From Leadbetterella sp035299025 (GTDB lineage: Bacteria > Bacteroidota > Bacteroidia > Cytophagales > Spirosomataceae), in assembly GCA_035299025.1 (NCBI GenBank), contig DATGXK010000008.1:62001-126000 (forward strand): a stretch of 64,000 bases of DNA. Direction: 5' to 3'. The notes under the pieces are model-generated. The model did not search any database. It saw only the letters and a program-made list of their open reading frames with translations, and was not told where the DNA came from. Position 1 is the first letter of the stretch. The number at the start of each line of letters is the position of its first letter. The position numbers and the translations under genes are program-made. Positions 27,016 to 35,023 of the stretch are shown here, in pieces.

Positions 27016-27981
27016 ATGAAAAGTATTTTAGCGTTCGATTTTGAAGTAGACAAAATCAACAACCAGATAAACGTAAAAAGAGAGTTTGCGGCAGAGGTCC
27101 CTTTGGTATGGGAAGCATGGACCACCGCCGAAATGTTGGACCAATGGTGGGCACCTCGTCCTTACGAAACCAAAACTCTGTCGCTCGATTTCAGAAATGG
27201 CGGCAGGTGGTTTTATGCCATGATAAGCCCTGAAGGCGAAAAACATTACTGCATAGGCGACTACAGCAATATTGAGCACCAAAAATCATTCAACCATCTC
27301 GATGCTTTTTGCGATGAAAATCAGGTACTAAACACCCAAATGCCTCGCACACAATGGTCTACTCGTTTTGCCGAAAATGGTGAAAACACAATGGTAAGCA
27401 TAACGCTTCAATATGAAAAACTCGAAGACTTGGAAAACATTATATCCTTAGGCTTTAAAGAAGGCTTTACCATGGCTATGGATAACCTTGACCAGTATGT
27501 GGCCGCTCAGTTTTATCTCCGAAAACAAAACAAAACAAGCAACCGCTCCAGAGTGAGTACATACCTTAACTTCCCTGGCAAAACCGAAGACGCATTCGAA
27601 TTTTACCGCTCAGTATTCCAATCGGAGTTTGCAGGTGCGGGCATTCAGCGATTTGGCGATCTTCCCGCCGACCCTTCACAGCCACCCATGGCCGAAAATC
27701 TCAAGAAAATGATACTCCATGTAGAGTTGCCAATCATGAACAATCATATACTCATGGGCACCGACGCTCCGAAAGAAATGGGTTTTACCGTAACCCAAGG
27801 CAACAACATGCACATACAGCTAGAGCCCGAAACCCGAGAAGAAGCAGATCGAATTTTCGCTAGTTTGTCAGAAGGAGGTACCATTTCTATGCCTTTACAA
27901 GACATGTTTTGGGGAGCTTATTTTGGTAGCTTCACCGACAAATTTGGTATAAACTGGATGATAAATCATATAAACAAATAG
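27016..27981 (+). CDS. AHSA1/SRPBCC-VOC (PhnB-like) fusion protein
   Basis: 321 residues with two domains. Residues 1-165 are an SRPBCC module close to the preceding gene. After a short linker (KQNKTSNRS), residues 180-320 are a PhnB-like vicinal-oxygen-chelate domain: STYLNFPGKTEDAFEFYRSVF, then LHVELPIMNNHILMGTDAP and the C-terminal DMFWGAYFGSFTDKFGINWMI. PhnB-like domains usually lack the metal ligands of true glyoxalases. The frame is uninterrupted, so this is a real fusion. It ends the arsR operon and is followed by a long hairpin. Confidence 0.85.
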   Translation: MKSILAFDFEVDKINNQINVKREFAAEVPLVWEAWTTAEMLDQWWAPRPYETKTLSLDFRNGGRWFYAMISPEGEKHYCIGDYSNIEHQKSFNHLDAFCDENQVLNTQMPRTQWSTRFAENGENTMVSITLQYEKLEDLENIISLGFKEGFTMAMDNLDQYVAAQFYLRKQNKTSNRSRVSTYLNFPGKTEDAFEFYRSVFQSEFAGAGIQRFGDLPADPSQPPMAENLKKMILHVELPIMNNHILMGTDAPKEMGFTVTQGNNMHIQLEPETREEADRIFASLSEGGTISMPLQDMFWGAYFGSFTDKFGINWMINHINK

Positions 27982-27991
27982 ATAACAAAAA

Positions 27992-28049
27992 TGCATAGTT
28001 TCGGTGGTTTTCAGCATCTGACTTCAGGAAAAATCGCCGAAACTGTGCA
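27992..28049. terminator. Long RNA-like hairpin after the arsR operon
   Basis: TGCATAGTTTCGGTG (27992-28006) pairs along all 15 positions with CGCCGAAACTGTGCA (28035-28049); the two departures from Watson-Crick are G-U pairs. The 28-nt loop can form a further short TTTTC/GAAAA stem. No T tract follows, so it may be an mRNA 3'-end or stability element rather than a classic terminator. Confidence 0.5.
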
Positions 28050-28127
28050 TAAATCACACATTATTTCCATAAAAATTGATTTGAAGCATTCAATGCTACA
28101 AAGCAAACTTCATTTAAATACATCAAA

Positions 28128-28790
28128 ATGAAAACACTATCCCTACTAGCCAACGGCACTATTGGCCTTGGTTTTATTTCCCTATTATGTATTGCTGCAT
28201 TACATTTTTTGAGTTCTGAATTCAGGCCAAGTTTCAGAATGATAAGCGAATACGCCCTCGGAAATTATAAATGGCTTCTCACACTCTTCTTTATATGCTG
28301 GGGCTTAGCCTCTATAAGTTCGGCCTTTATGCTTTGGAATGTGGTGACTAGCGGATGGGCCAAATTTGGAGCCATTCTAGTTTTTGTAACTGGTTTAGGT
28401 GCCATTATGGGTGGCTTATTTGATGTTCAGCACAAGTTGCACGGCCTGGCTTTTGGTATCGGAATTCCATTTTTACCGATTGGAGCATTGCTCATCTCTT
28501 ATCACCTACTTAAAAAAGCCGAGTGGCAAGAATTCAGCAGCACTTTGTTGGTATCTACCCATTCTATTTGGATAAGTGTGGTATTGATGGGCCTCACAAT
28601 GTTTCTCCTTTTCTCAAGTCTTAAATCTGCCGGCATTCCTTTCGGCCCTGATTCCCCTCCTATGAACGAACTCTCAAAAGGTATAATTGGTGTTAACGGT
28701 TGGGCAAACAGGCTATTGGTACTATGTTATTTGGCGTATCCAATTCTGACCGCCAAAATGGTTTTGAGTATCTTAGAATTAAAAGAATAA
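28128..28790 (+). CDS. DUF998-family membrane protein
   Basis: 220 residues with six hydrophobic helices. The N-terminal MISEYALGNYKWLLTLFFICWGLASISSAFM is characteristic of DUF998, where a Ser-Glu-Tyr motif follows the first helix. The protein is an inner-membrane protein of unknown function. It has no partner in an operon: it is 147 bp from the SRPBCC-VOC gene with the hairpin between. A short CCCTTT/AAAGGG hairpin at 28800-28814 may be its terminator. Confidence 0.78.
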   Translation: MKTLSLLANGTIGLGFISLLCIAALHFLSSEFRPSFRMISEYALGNYKWLLTLFFICWGLASISSAFMLWNVVTSGWAKFGAILVFVTGLGAIMGGLFDVQHKLHGLAFGIGIPFLPIGALLISYHLLKKAEWQEFSSTLLVSTHSIWISVVLMGLTMFLLFSSLKSAGIPFGPDSPPMNELSKGIIGVNGWANRLLVLCYLAYPILTAKMVLSILELKE

Positions 28791-28990
28791 AGAAAAATCC
28801 CTTTGGCAAAGGGTAATTCAGTAAAAAGAATAAACCCACACGGTTTCTCTATCAATCAATGAGAATTTTTTAACGGAATAACTCGATATAATCTCTTACG
28901 CTGCATGAAATTTATACAAAAAACAGACCCAATTTTATTGTAAAATGAGCAATTGAACATAAATTGTTTTGAAAATAAATAAACCTGAAT

Positions 28991-29362
28991 ATGGCAAAAA
29001 CTGATTTTAAATCTATTGATGAATATCACAATACTTTTGAGGGAGAGGCTCTTAAAAGGCTGCAGACCATTAGAGAATTGGTTCATAACATAGCTCCCGA
29101 AGCTGCAGAAATCATTAGTTATCAGATCCCTGCATTCAAAATAGGTCCAAAGGCACATCTGATATATTATTGTGGATTTGCAAAGCATGTGAGCATTTCC
29201 AATCCATGGAGCCAAGCTTTGCTCGAAGAGTTTGAAACCGAACTAAAAAACTACAAAGTTTCGAAGTCCGTCATTCAGTTTCCTCATGATAAAGAATTAC
29301 CTGTTGACTTTATCACAAGAATCCTGAAATTCAGAAAAAAGGAAATAGAAATGAAACAATAG
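28991..29362 (+). CDS. DUF1801 (YdhG-like) protein 1
   Basis: 123-residue cytoplasmic protein of the DUF1801 family: FKSIDEYHNTFEGEALKRLQTIRELVHNIAPEAAEIISYQIPAFK, then the HVSISNPWS and VSKSVIQFPHDKELP segments seen in relatives such as B. subtilis YdhG/Fra. Fra is proposed to be a frataxin-like iron chaperone; whether that applies here is unknown. The 200 bp before it hold no promoter I can recognise. A second DUF1801 gene lies at 33428. Confidence 0.8.
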   Translation: MAKTDFKSIDEYHNTFEGEALKRLQTIRELVHNIAPEAAEIISYQIPAFKIGPKAHLIYYCGFAKHVSISNPWSQALLEEFETELKNYKVSKSVIQFPHDKELPVDFITRILKFRKKEIEMKQ

Positions 29363-29370
29363 CCAATGCC

Positions 29371-30114
29371 GTGGATAATTATAGCAAAATCATTGGCGAA
29401 TTTGAAATCCATTCAGCAGATGGCATAAGAACCTGTTTTTTGAATGGCGTCGACCCAAATCAAATCCACAGAGGCAAACCGCTAGTTTATGAACTGATAA
29501 ACATGTACTTACGCAGCCCGAGGTTCAAAAACTGCATGCAAGTTTTTGTAGAATTTGGACTAAAGTTTGAAGATGAAGCACTCTTAGCCGTACTGCTCGA
29601 TGATGGCCCTAAGCTGGAAGATTTCTTGAATAAAAACACCTCTATCATCTCTAAAAAATATACTTTAGACAGTACTTTTACGCCACTTTTTGATGCAACA
29701 CTCCTCCATATTTGTGCAGAATACAACCATCTCGAATGTGCAGAAATCCTTGTCAAGTTTGGTGCCGATGTCAATGCAAAAGCCGGGGTTGATATCCATG
29801 GTTTTGGTGGGCAAACACCTGTTTTTCATACCGTTAATCAGCACCAAAATGCCTCTATGGAGATGTTGAAATTCTTAATAGCTAAAAACACTGACCTAGG
29901 TTTAACAGTGCGGGGCCTTATTTGGGGAAAAGGATACGATTGGGAAACTTATATTCCAGCCGTAAATCCGACTAGTTATGCTATGATGGGCCTATTGAGG
30001 CAATTTCAGAGAACAGAAAAAGACATTTATGAAATTGTAAACATCTTAATGAAAGCCACTTACAATCTCGACTACGAACCAAAAAACATCCCAAACAAAT
30101 ATCTAAATAACTGA
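29371..30114 (+). CDS. Ankyrin-repeat protein
   Basis: 247 residues, starting with GTG at 29371, 8 bp after the DUF1801 stop. Two ankyrin repeats are clear: TLLHICAEYNHLECAEILVKFGADVNAKA and, after a loop, TPVFHTVNQHQNASMEMLKFLIAKNTDLGL. Degenerate repeats flank them. Ankyrin repeats mediate protein-protein binding; no enzymatic part is visible and there is no signal peptide. The close spacing suggests co-transcription with the DUF1801 gene. Confidence 0.75.
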   Translation: MDNYSKIIGEFEIHSADGIRTCFLNGVDPNQIHRGKPLVYELINMYLRSPRFKNCMQVFVEFGLKFEDEALLAVLLDDGPKLEDFLNKNTSIISKKYTLDSTFTPLFDATLLHICAEYNHLECAEILVKFGADVNAKAGVDIHGFGGQTPVFHTVNQHQNASMEMLKFLIAKNTDLGLTVRGLIWGKGYDWETYIPAVNPTSYAMMGLLRQFQRTEKDIYEIVNILMKATYNLDYEPKNIPNKYLNN

Positions 30115-30239
30115 TTAGATCTCAATTATGAGCTCAGCATTGACTTCAATTTTGTCGCAAAAGGCCCTATAATTGTCAGGTTTTCGATCCAAAATCATGG
30201 CTGTGAATCTTATCTTTGGGTTATGAAAATAAAAACAAA

Positions 30240-30809
30240 ATGAGAAAACTGAAGCTACAAATGCAAATGTCGCTTGATGGATTCGTGGCAGGGCCAAATG
30301 GCGAAGAAGACTGGGTGGTACGAGGAAGTGACCCCAAGCTGTGGCAGTTGATAAACGAACTGGCCGATACCTCAGACACACTGTTACTCGGCCGCAAAAT
30401 GTCAGAAGCATTCATTCCTCATTTTGAATCGTTTACATCAGATAACCCAAGGTACACATTTGCCCAAAAAATGGTAAATCTGAAAAAGTACGTTTTCAGT
30501 CGAACTCTCCAGAGCCCTTTTGGCCAAAATACCCTGCTTGTAAAAGGTGAGCTAGCCGACGAAATCACAAAACTTAAGAGTCAAAAAGGTAAAGACATGT
30601 TGGTATATGGCGGTGCTAGTTTTGTATCGTCGCTCGTTGCCGGTGGCCATATAGACGATTTTTATATATTTCTAAATCCCGTTCTGATCAACAAAGGCAT
30701 GAGAATTTTCGATAAACTCACTGAAATACAGAGTCTTGCACTTGCAAGTGCCACGGCCTACGACGGGGGTGTTACAGTATTGCACTATCAACAAAAAAAT
30801 CGTTTCTAA
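30240..30809 (+). CDS. RibD C-terminal/dihydrofolate-reductase-like protein
   Basis: 189 residues starting at ATG 30240 (MRKLKLQMQMSLDGFVAGPNG); an in-frame TTG 24 bp upstream is less likely. The MSLDGFVAGPNGEEDWV opening, TLLLGRKMSEAFIPHF, and the glycine-rich DMLVYGGASFVSSLVAGGHIDDFYIFLNPVLI are the family pattern of NADPH-binding RibD-C/YyaP-like proteins. They resemble bacterial dihydrofolate reductase but usually lack its activity. It stands alone between an ankyrin gene and the VIT gene. Confidence 0.83.
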   Translation: MRKLKLQMQMSLDGFVAGPNGEEDWVVRGSDPKLWQLINELADTSDTLLLGRKMSEAFIPHFESFTSDNPRYTFAQKMVNLKKYVFSRTLQSPFGQNTLLVKGELADEITKLKSQKGKDMLVYGGASFVSSLVAGGHIDDFYIFLNPVLINKGMRIFDKLTEIQSLALASATAYDGGVTVLHYQQKNRF

Positions 30810-30961
30810 AACAGATATTGGGTCTCTGAAGTCTCCATTCAGATTATCAATCATACCAAAATCTGCCGCTTTGCCTTCTTTTTTGGTTCAAAATTCAGTA
30901 AGTTTGGATAAATAAGGTCCTTCTATCTCAATTTTCTAAACAAACTTCTCTTTCTAAAAAT

Positions 30962-31666
30962 ATGCTAACTATCGATAACTACTTAGACAACCACTACATA
31001 CATCGCAGCAACTGGCTCCGTGCGGCAGTGCTCGGTGCCAACGACGGCATCATCTCTATTTCGAGTATTGCTATCGGCATAGCTGCGGCCAGTGCATCCA
31101 GAGAACCGATAGTTCTGGCTACCGTAGCAGGCCTGGTGGCTGGGGCATTGTCTATGGCTGCTGGCGAATACGTTTCGGTGAGTTCTCAAACCGATACCGA
31201 GAAATCAGATATAGCCCGCGAAGCCAAGGAATTGGAAGAAATGCCCGAAGAAGAACTACAGATGCTGGCCATAATCTATGAAAAACGAGGACTCAAAAAA
31301 GAGACGGCCCTGCAAGTAGCCAAAGAACTAACCGAAAGTGATGCCCTCGGAGCACATATTAGAGACGAATTGGGCATCAACGAAATCAGCCAAGCCAATC
31401 CGATTCAGGCCGCTTCGGCATCAGGGCTGGCATTTACAGTTGGAGGCATTTTGCCTTTGCTTGTTGCACTTTTTTGGCCCGTTGGCCAAATAGAATACGC
31501 ACTATATGGTTCCTCCATTCTTTTTCTGGTCATTTTGGGTATAATATCGGCCCGAATAGGAGGATCTAGCATAACCAAGGCTATTCTCAGAATAACTATT
31601 TGGGGAACCTTAGCTATGGGCTTAACCGCCCTCGTTGGCTATTTATTTGGGGTAAACGTAGGCTAA
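30962..31666 (+). CDS. VIT1/CCC1-family Fe/Mn transporter
   Basis: 234-residue membrane protein of the vacuolar iron transporter family. Helix 1 has LRAAVLGANDGIISISSIAIGIAAAS, helix 2 has GLVAGALSMAAGEYVSVSSQTDTEKSD with its metal-path Met and Glu residues, and the cytosolic MBD-like region is EAKELEEMPEEELQ...YEKRGL. Three more helices follow. The family exports Fe2+ or Mn2+ from the cytoplasm. Its stop codon overlaps the next start by one base (TAATG). Confidence 0.88.
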   Translation: MLTIDNYLDNHYIHRSNWLRAAVLGANDGIISISSIAIGIAAASASREPIVLATVAGLVAGALSMAAGEYVSVSSQTDTEKSDIAREAKELEEMPEEELQMLAIIYEKRGLKKETALQVAKELTESDALGAHIRDELGINEISQANPIQAASASGLAFTVGGILPLLVALFWPVGQIEYALYGSSILFLVILGIISARIGGSSITKAILRITIWGTLAMGLTALVGYLFGVNVG

Positions 31667-32397
31667 TGGGAAAATATGCACTTTTTGTTTTTCTGGCTTT
31701 GATTTCCGAAATCATCGGAACAGTTTCGGGATTTGGCTCGTCTATACTTTTTATTCCGATAGCCTCCTTGTTTTTCGACTTCAAAACCGTTTTAGGCATC
31801 ACAGCGGTTTTTCATGTATTCAGTAATTTGTCCAAAATTGCACTTTTCCGCAAGGGCATCAACAAAGACATTGCCATCAAACTGGGGATACCGGCCATTA
31901 TTTTTGTAATAATAGGGGCGTATATTACTACTTTTTTGCCCACTCAAAAAATAGAATTGGGCATGAATATGATGCTGGTGGTGTTGGCAATTTACCTATT
32001 CATAAATTTCAACAAAACCCTCAAACAAACCAATCAGAATCTGGTACTGGGCGGTGTAGCATCTGGCTTTTTGGCTGGAATTGCTGGTACTGGTGGAGCC
32101 ATTCGGGGCATTACGCTCTCGGCATTTCAGCTTTCCAAAGACGCCTTTGTGGCCACTTCGGCCTTTATCGATTTGGGCGTTGATTTCAGTAGGGCCGTCG
32201 TATATGTGTCCAATGGCTACTTTTCCAAGGGGTATCTTTTCCTCATTCCTTTTCTAATTGGCGTCAGTATACTCGGTACTTACCTCGGAAAATTACTTTT
32301 GAAACGGACCTCAGAACTCGTCTTTCGATACATAGTTTTGGGTGTTATTATACTCACTGCAGTTGTCCAAATCATCAAATATTATTTTCAGTCTTAA
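31666..32397 (+). CDS. TauE/SafE-family membrane permease
   Basis: 243 residues, start at ATG 31666 within TAATG, one base shared with the stop of the VIT gene; a longer frame would run back into that gene. TauE/SafE (DUF81) features are the two half-repeats: EIIGTVSGFGSSILFIPIASLFF in the first and GFLAGIAGTGGAIRGITLSAF in the second. About eight helices are present. The family moves sulfite, sulfoacetate or related organo-anions, but many members are uncharacterised. The coupling to a metal exporter is notable. Confidence 0.87.
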   Translation: MGKYALFVFLALISEIIGTVSGFGSSILFIPIASLFFDFKTVLGITAVFHVFSNLSKIALFRKGINKDIAIKLGIPAIIFVIIGAYITTFLPTQKIELGMNMMLVVLAIYLFINFNKTLKQTNQNLVLGGVASGFLAGIAGTGGAIRGITLSAFQLSKDAFVATSAFIDLGVDFSRAVVYVSNGYFSKGYLFLIPFLIGVSILGTYLGKLLLKRTSELVFRYIVLGVIILTAVVQIIKYYFQS

Positions 32398-32546
32398 AAT
32401 TAAAGTCCTTTTCATCCTAACATTTGATCTTCAAACAAAATGAATTTTCATACATTTGATAAACACTATTGGTTTTTCTCGCACCCAGCGATTCCTAGAG
32501 TTTGTTTATCAACGCGAGCTTAAACTTTTTTGAATAAAATATCAAA

Positions 32547-33401
32547 ATGAAAATCATAGGCATAACCTCAATATTACTTCTTAGCCTTGTGCTCTTTTCA
32601 TGCTCAAAAAAGAGCCATTTTTCAGAGGCAAATACCAGATTAACCTTGAAAAATACGGTAATCCGAAGTGATTTCAAACGATATTTTGACTCCTGTAACG
32701 TCGAAGGCTCGGTCGTCATTTATGATTATTCCAGAAAACAATATATCGTGTCTGATACTACCCAAATATACCAAGAAGTTCTTCCAGCTTCCACTTTTAA
32801 AATACCGAACTTGCTTATAGCATTGGAAACCAATACCATAAAAAGTGAAAATGATACAGTAAAATGGATTGGCAGTACTGATACCGTAAAATATGGATAT
32901 AGGCCTGAAATCTATCATGATATGACCGTAAAAGAAGCCTTTCAAGTATCTGCTGGTTGGCTTTTTGTAGAATTAGCAAAAAAAATCGGGAAAGAGAATT
33001 ATCAAAAATTCCTCACAAAAACCGGATATGGAAATAGTGACCTAAGCCAAATAGACCCTGATTTTTGGAATTTTGGCTCATTCGGTGTTTCGCCAGTCAA
33101 TCAAGTGCTTTTCTTGCAAAATCTTTATGAAAACAAACTGCCCTTTTCTCGGAGAAATATGGAAATCGTAAAAACTGCGATGATAAACGAGCAAAGAGAA
33201 GGTTATTCACTTCGAGCCAAAACAGGCTGGACCCGCGACAAAGGACTAAACACCGGCTGGTGGGTCGGTTGGGAAGAAAAAAATGGTAAGGTATATTTTT
33301 TTGCTACAAGACTTTTGCAGGATAGAAAAAACAATGGCCAAAATTTCGCCAATTGTCGCAAAGAAATCACCCGAAAAATTCTTTCTGAATTTGATAAATA
33401 A
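32547..33401 (+). CDS. Class D (OXA-type) beta-lactamase, lipoprotein
   Basis: 284 residues; lipobox LFSC with Cys19 predicts a lipid-anchored periplasmic enzyme. Active-site motifs: STFK with nucleophile Ser82 and the Lys85 that is carbamylated in this class, YGN at 161-163, Trp174 that holds the carbamate, and KTG at 225-227. The S-x-V motif is SAG (135-137), so the usual Val is Gly. Class D enzymes hydrolyse beta-lactam antibiotics; some chromosomal ones have low activity. A TACATTTG box at 32451-32458 is a possible -7 element. No mobile element is adjacent, so it looks chromosomal. Confidence 0.88.
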   Translation: MKIIGITSILLLSLVLFSCSKKSHFSEANTRLTLKNTVIRSDFKRYFDSCNVEGSVVIYDYSRKQYIVSDTTQIYQEVLPASTFKIPNLLIALETNTIKSENDTVKWIGSTDTVKYGYRPEIYHDMTVKEAFQVSAGWLFVELAKKIGKENYQKFLTKTGYGNSDLSQIDPDFWNFGSFGVSPVNQVLFLQNLYENKLPFSRRNMEIVKTAMINEQREGYSLRAKTGWTRDKGLNTGWWVGWEEKNGKVYFFATRLLQDRKNNGQNFANCRKEITRKILSEFDK

Positions 33402-33427
33402 AGCTCCAATGTAAATTTTCCATAAAG

Positions 33428-33814
33428 ATGACTATCGAAACCTATAACAATCAGCTTGACCCTTCAGAGGGTGAAATTTGTGATTTCCTGGCCACATTTA
33501 TTCATAAAAACCTGCCAGATGCCGACTCCAAAATATGGCATGCCCATCCAGTTTGGTTTTTGGATGGCAACCCCATAGTCGGTTACAGTAAACAAAAAAT
33601 GGGTATCCGGCTGATGTTTTGGAGCGGAGCAAGTTTTGAAGAAGAAAACTTACAAATGGGCACCGGAAAATTCAAAGATGCAAGCATATTCTACAAAAAA
33701 TTGGAAGAAATAAGCACTACGGACCTGAGTAGATGGCTCAATAAAGCCCGAGAAATTCAGTGGGACTATAAAAATATTGTTAAAAGAAAGGGCCAATTGG
33801 AACGCCTAAAATAG
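33428..33814 (+). CDS. DUF1801 protein 2
   Basis: 128 residues of the DUF1801 fold: MTIETYNNQLDPSEGEICDFLATFI, then IWHAHPVWFLDGNPIVGYSKQKMGIRLMFWSG and a C-terminal helix SRWLNKAREIQWDYKNI. It differs from the 28991 copy and belongs to a subgroup with the conserved WHAHPVWF. It is placed 26 bp after the beta-lactamase stop, with the cyclase gene 6 bp downstream, so 32547-34711 may be one transcript. Function unknown. Confidence 0.75.
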   Translation: MTIETYNNQLDPSEGEICDFLATFIHKNLPDADSKIWHAHPVWFLDGNPIVGYSKQKMGIRLMFWSGASFEEENLQMGTGKFKDASIFYKKLEEISTTDLSRWLNKAREIQWDYKNIVKRKGQLERLK

Positions 33815-33820
33815 AAACAT

Positions 33821-34711
33821 ATGGAGAAAAGAGTAAAATTTGACTTTGAAATATATTTTACAAATGGAGGAAGCCTTAAAGGCCAAGATTTCCGACTCGA
33901 CATTGTAGGTGATGATATTTCTGACAAAAAGCTGAGCGATTATATCGTGGCAGACCTTAGGCTACTTATGGTTGGAGAAACGAAGATTTCCAATAAGGAA
34001 ATTATTTCAGAGCCTCATAAACGAAATCGTACCGAGCAATACCAAGAACAGAGCCTTCTCATAGACCTCAGTCATACGATTGAGCATGGATTAGTAACTT
34101 ACAAAGGTCTACCGGCTCCTATTGTGTGCGATTATCTGAGTCGTGAAGACTCCAGAAAACTATACGCCGAGGGCACGGAGTTTCAGATTGGCAAAATAGA
34201 AATGGTAACCAACACAGGCACTTACCTCGACTGCCCTTTTCACAGGTTTGAACACGGCAAAGACCTTTCAGAAGTAGGTCTGGAATGTTTCACTGATCTG
34301 GATGGCATTGTGATAAGTGTGCCGTATGTTGAAACATTGGCCATAAGCAAGGCACATCTGCTCAACCTTGAACTCAGAAATAAAGCTGTGCTGATACACA
34401 CAGGCTGGTCAGAGCATTGGAATACTGATAAATATTATGAAAATCATCCCTACCTTACAGAAGAAGCGGCCCTTTACCTCAAAGAATGCGGCGTAAAACT
34501 GGTTGGAATCGACTCGCACAATATAGACAATACCCAAACCAAAGCTAGACCTGTACATACTACACTTTTGGGAGCCGAAATCCTTATTGTGGAGCACCTC
34601 TGCAACCTTGGTTTATTGCCAAATGACGGCTTTGCTTTTAGTGCCATTCCGCCCAAATTTAAAGGCGTGGGTACATTTCCGGTTAGAGCTATGGCTAAAC
34701 TCACAAAATGA
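33821..34711 (+). CDS. Cyclase-family (kynurenine formamidase-like) protein
   Basis: 296 residues with two parts. Residues 1-65 form a small domain (FTNGGSLKGQDFRLDI...IVADLRLLMVG). Residues 75-296 are the cyclase domain, opening LLIDLSHTIEHGLVTYKG. The metal site of arylformamidases, HxGTHxDxPxH, reads NTGTYLDCPFH at 131-141, so both early His are Asn131 and Tyr135 while Asp137 and His141 remain. Other family features are HTGWSEHW and LVGIDSHNIDN. This is a known variant subgroup as far as I recall, probably with a different metal use or substrate. It sits 6 bp after the DUF1801 gene. Confidence 0.8.
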   Translation: MEKRVKFDFEIYFTNGGSLKGQDFRLDIVGDDISDKKLSDYIVADLRLLMVGETKISNKEIISEPHKRNRTEQYQEQSLLIDLSHTIEHGLVTYKGLPAPIVCDYLSREDSRKLYAEGTEFQIGKIEMVTNTGTYLDCPFHRFEHGKDLSEVGLECFTDLDGIVISVPYVETLAISKAHLLNLELRNKAVLIHTGWSEHWNTDKYYENHPYLTEEAALYLKECGVKLVGIDSHNIDNTQTKARPVHTTLLGAEILIVEHLCNLGLLPNDGFAFSAIPPKFKGVGTFPVRAMAKLTK

Positions 34712-34785
34712 AGATTCTCTCACAACCTTTAAAAAGAATTTAGTTGACAAAAAATATTAATATATTTGGAAAAAACTTTAATTCC

Positions 34786-35004
34786 ATGTCATTCAAGGCC
34801 TACATAGACAATATCAAAACCAAAACCGGTAAATCGCCAGAAGATTTTAGAAAACTAGCAGAAGAGAAAGGCTTTATGGTGGGAGGAGAAATTCCGAAAA
34901 GTATAAAAGCAACCGAAATAACCAATTGGCTCAAAGAGGAGTTTGAACTCGGCCACGGTCATGCCATGGCCATTTATGCCAGTTTAAAAGGTAAAACCGA
35001 ATAA
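34786..35004 (+). CDS. DUF4287 protein
   Basis: 72-residue protein, start at ATG 34786 (MSFKAYIDNIKTKTGKSPEDF). The DUF4287 pattern is clear: KTGKSPEDFRKLAEEKGF, then KATEITNWLKEEFELGHGHAMAIYASLKG. The conserved GHGHAMA is seen in relatives often fused to or beside DUF5655 or SRPBCC genes. It is a small soluble protein of unknown role. The VOC gene follows after 19 bp. Confidence 0.82.
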   Translation: MSFKAYIDNIKTKTGKSPEDFRKLAEEKGFMVGGEIPKSIKATEITNWLKEEFELGHGHAMAIYASLKGKTE

Positions 35005-35023
35005 TTCTTAACCAAATACATTT

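Noticed and set aside
28856..29215. 119-residue minus-strand frame over the first DUF1801 gene
   Set aside because: Mostly antisense to a gene with clear family motifs; low-complexity Phe/Cys-rich translation typical of a shadow.
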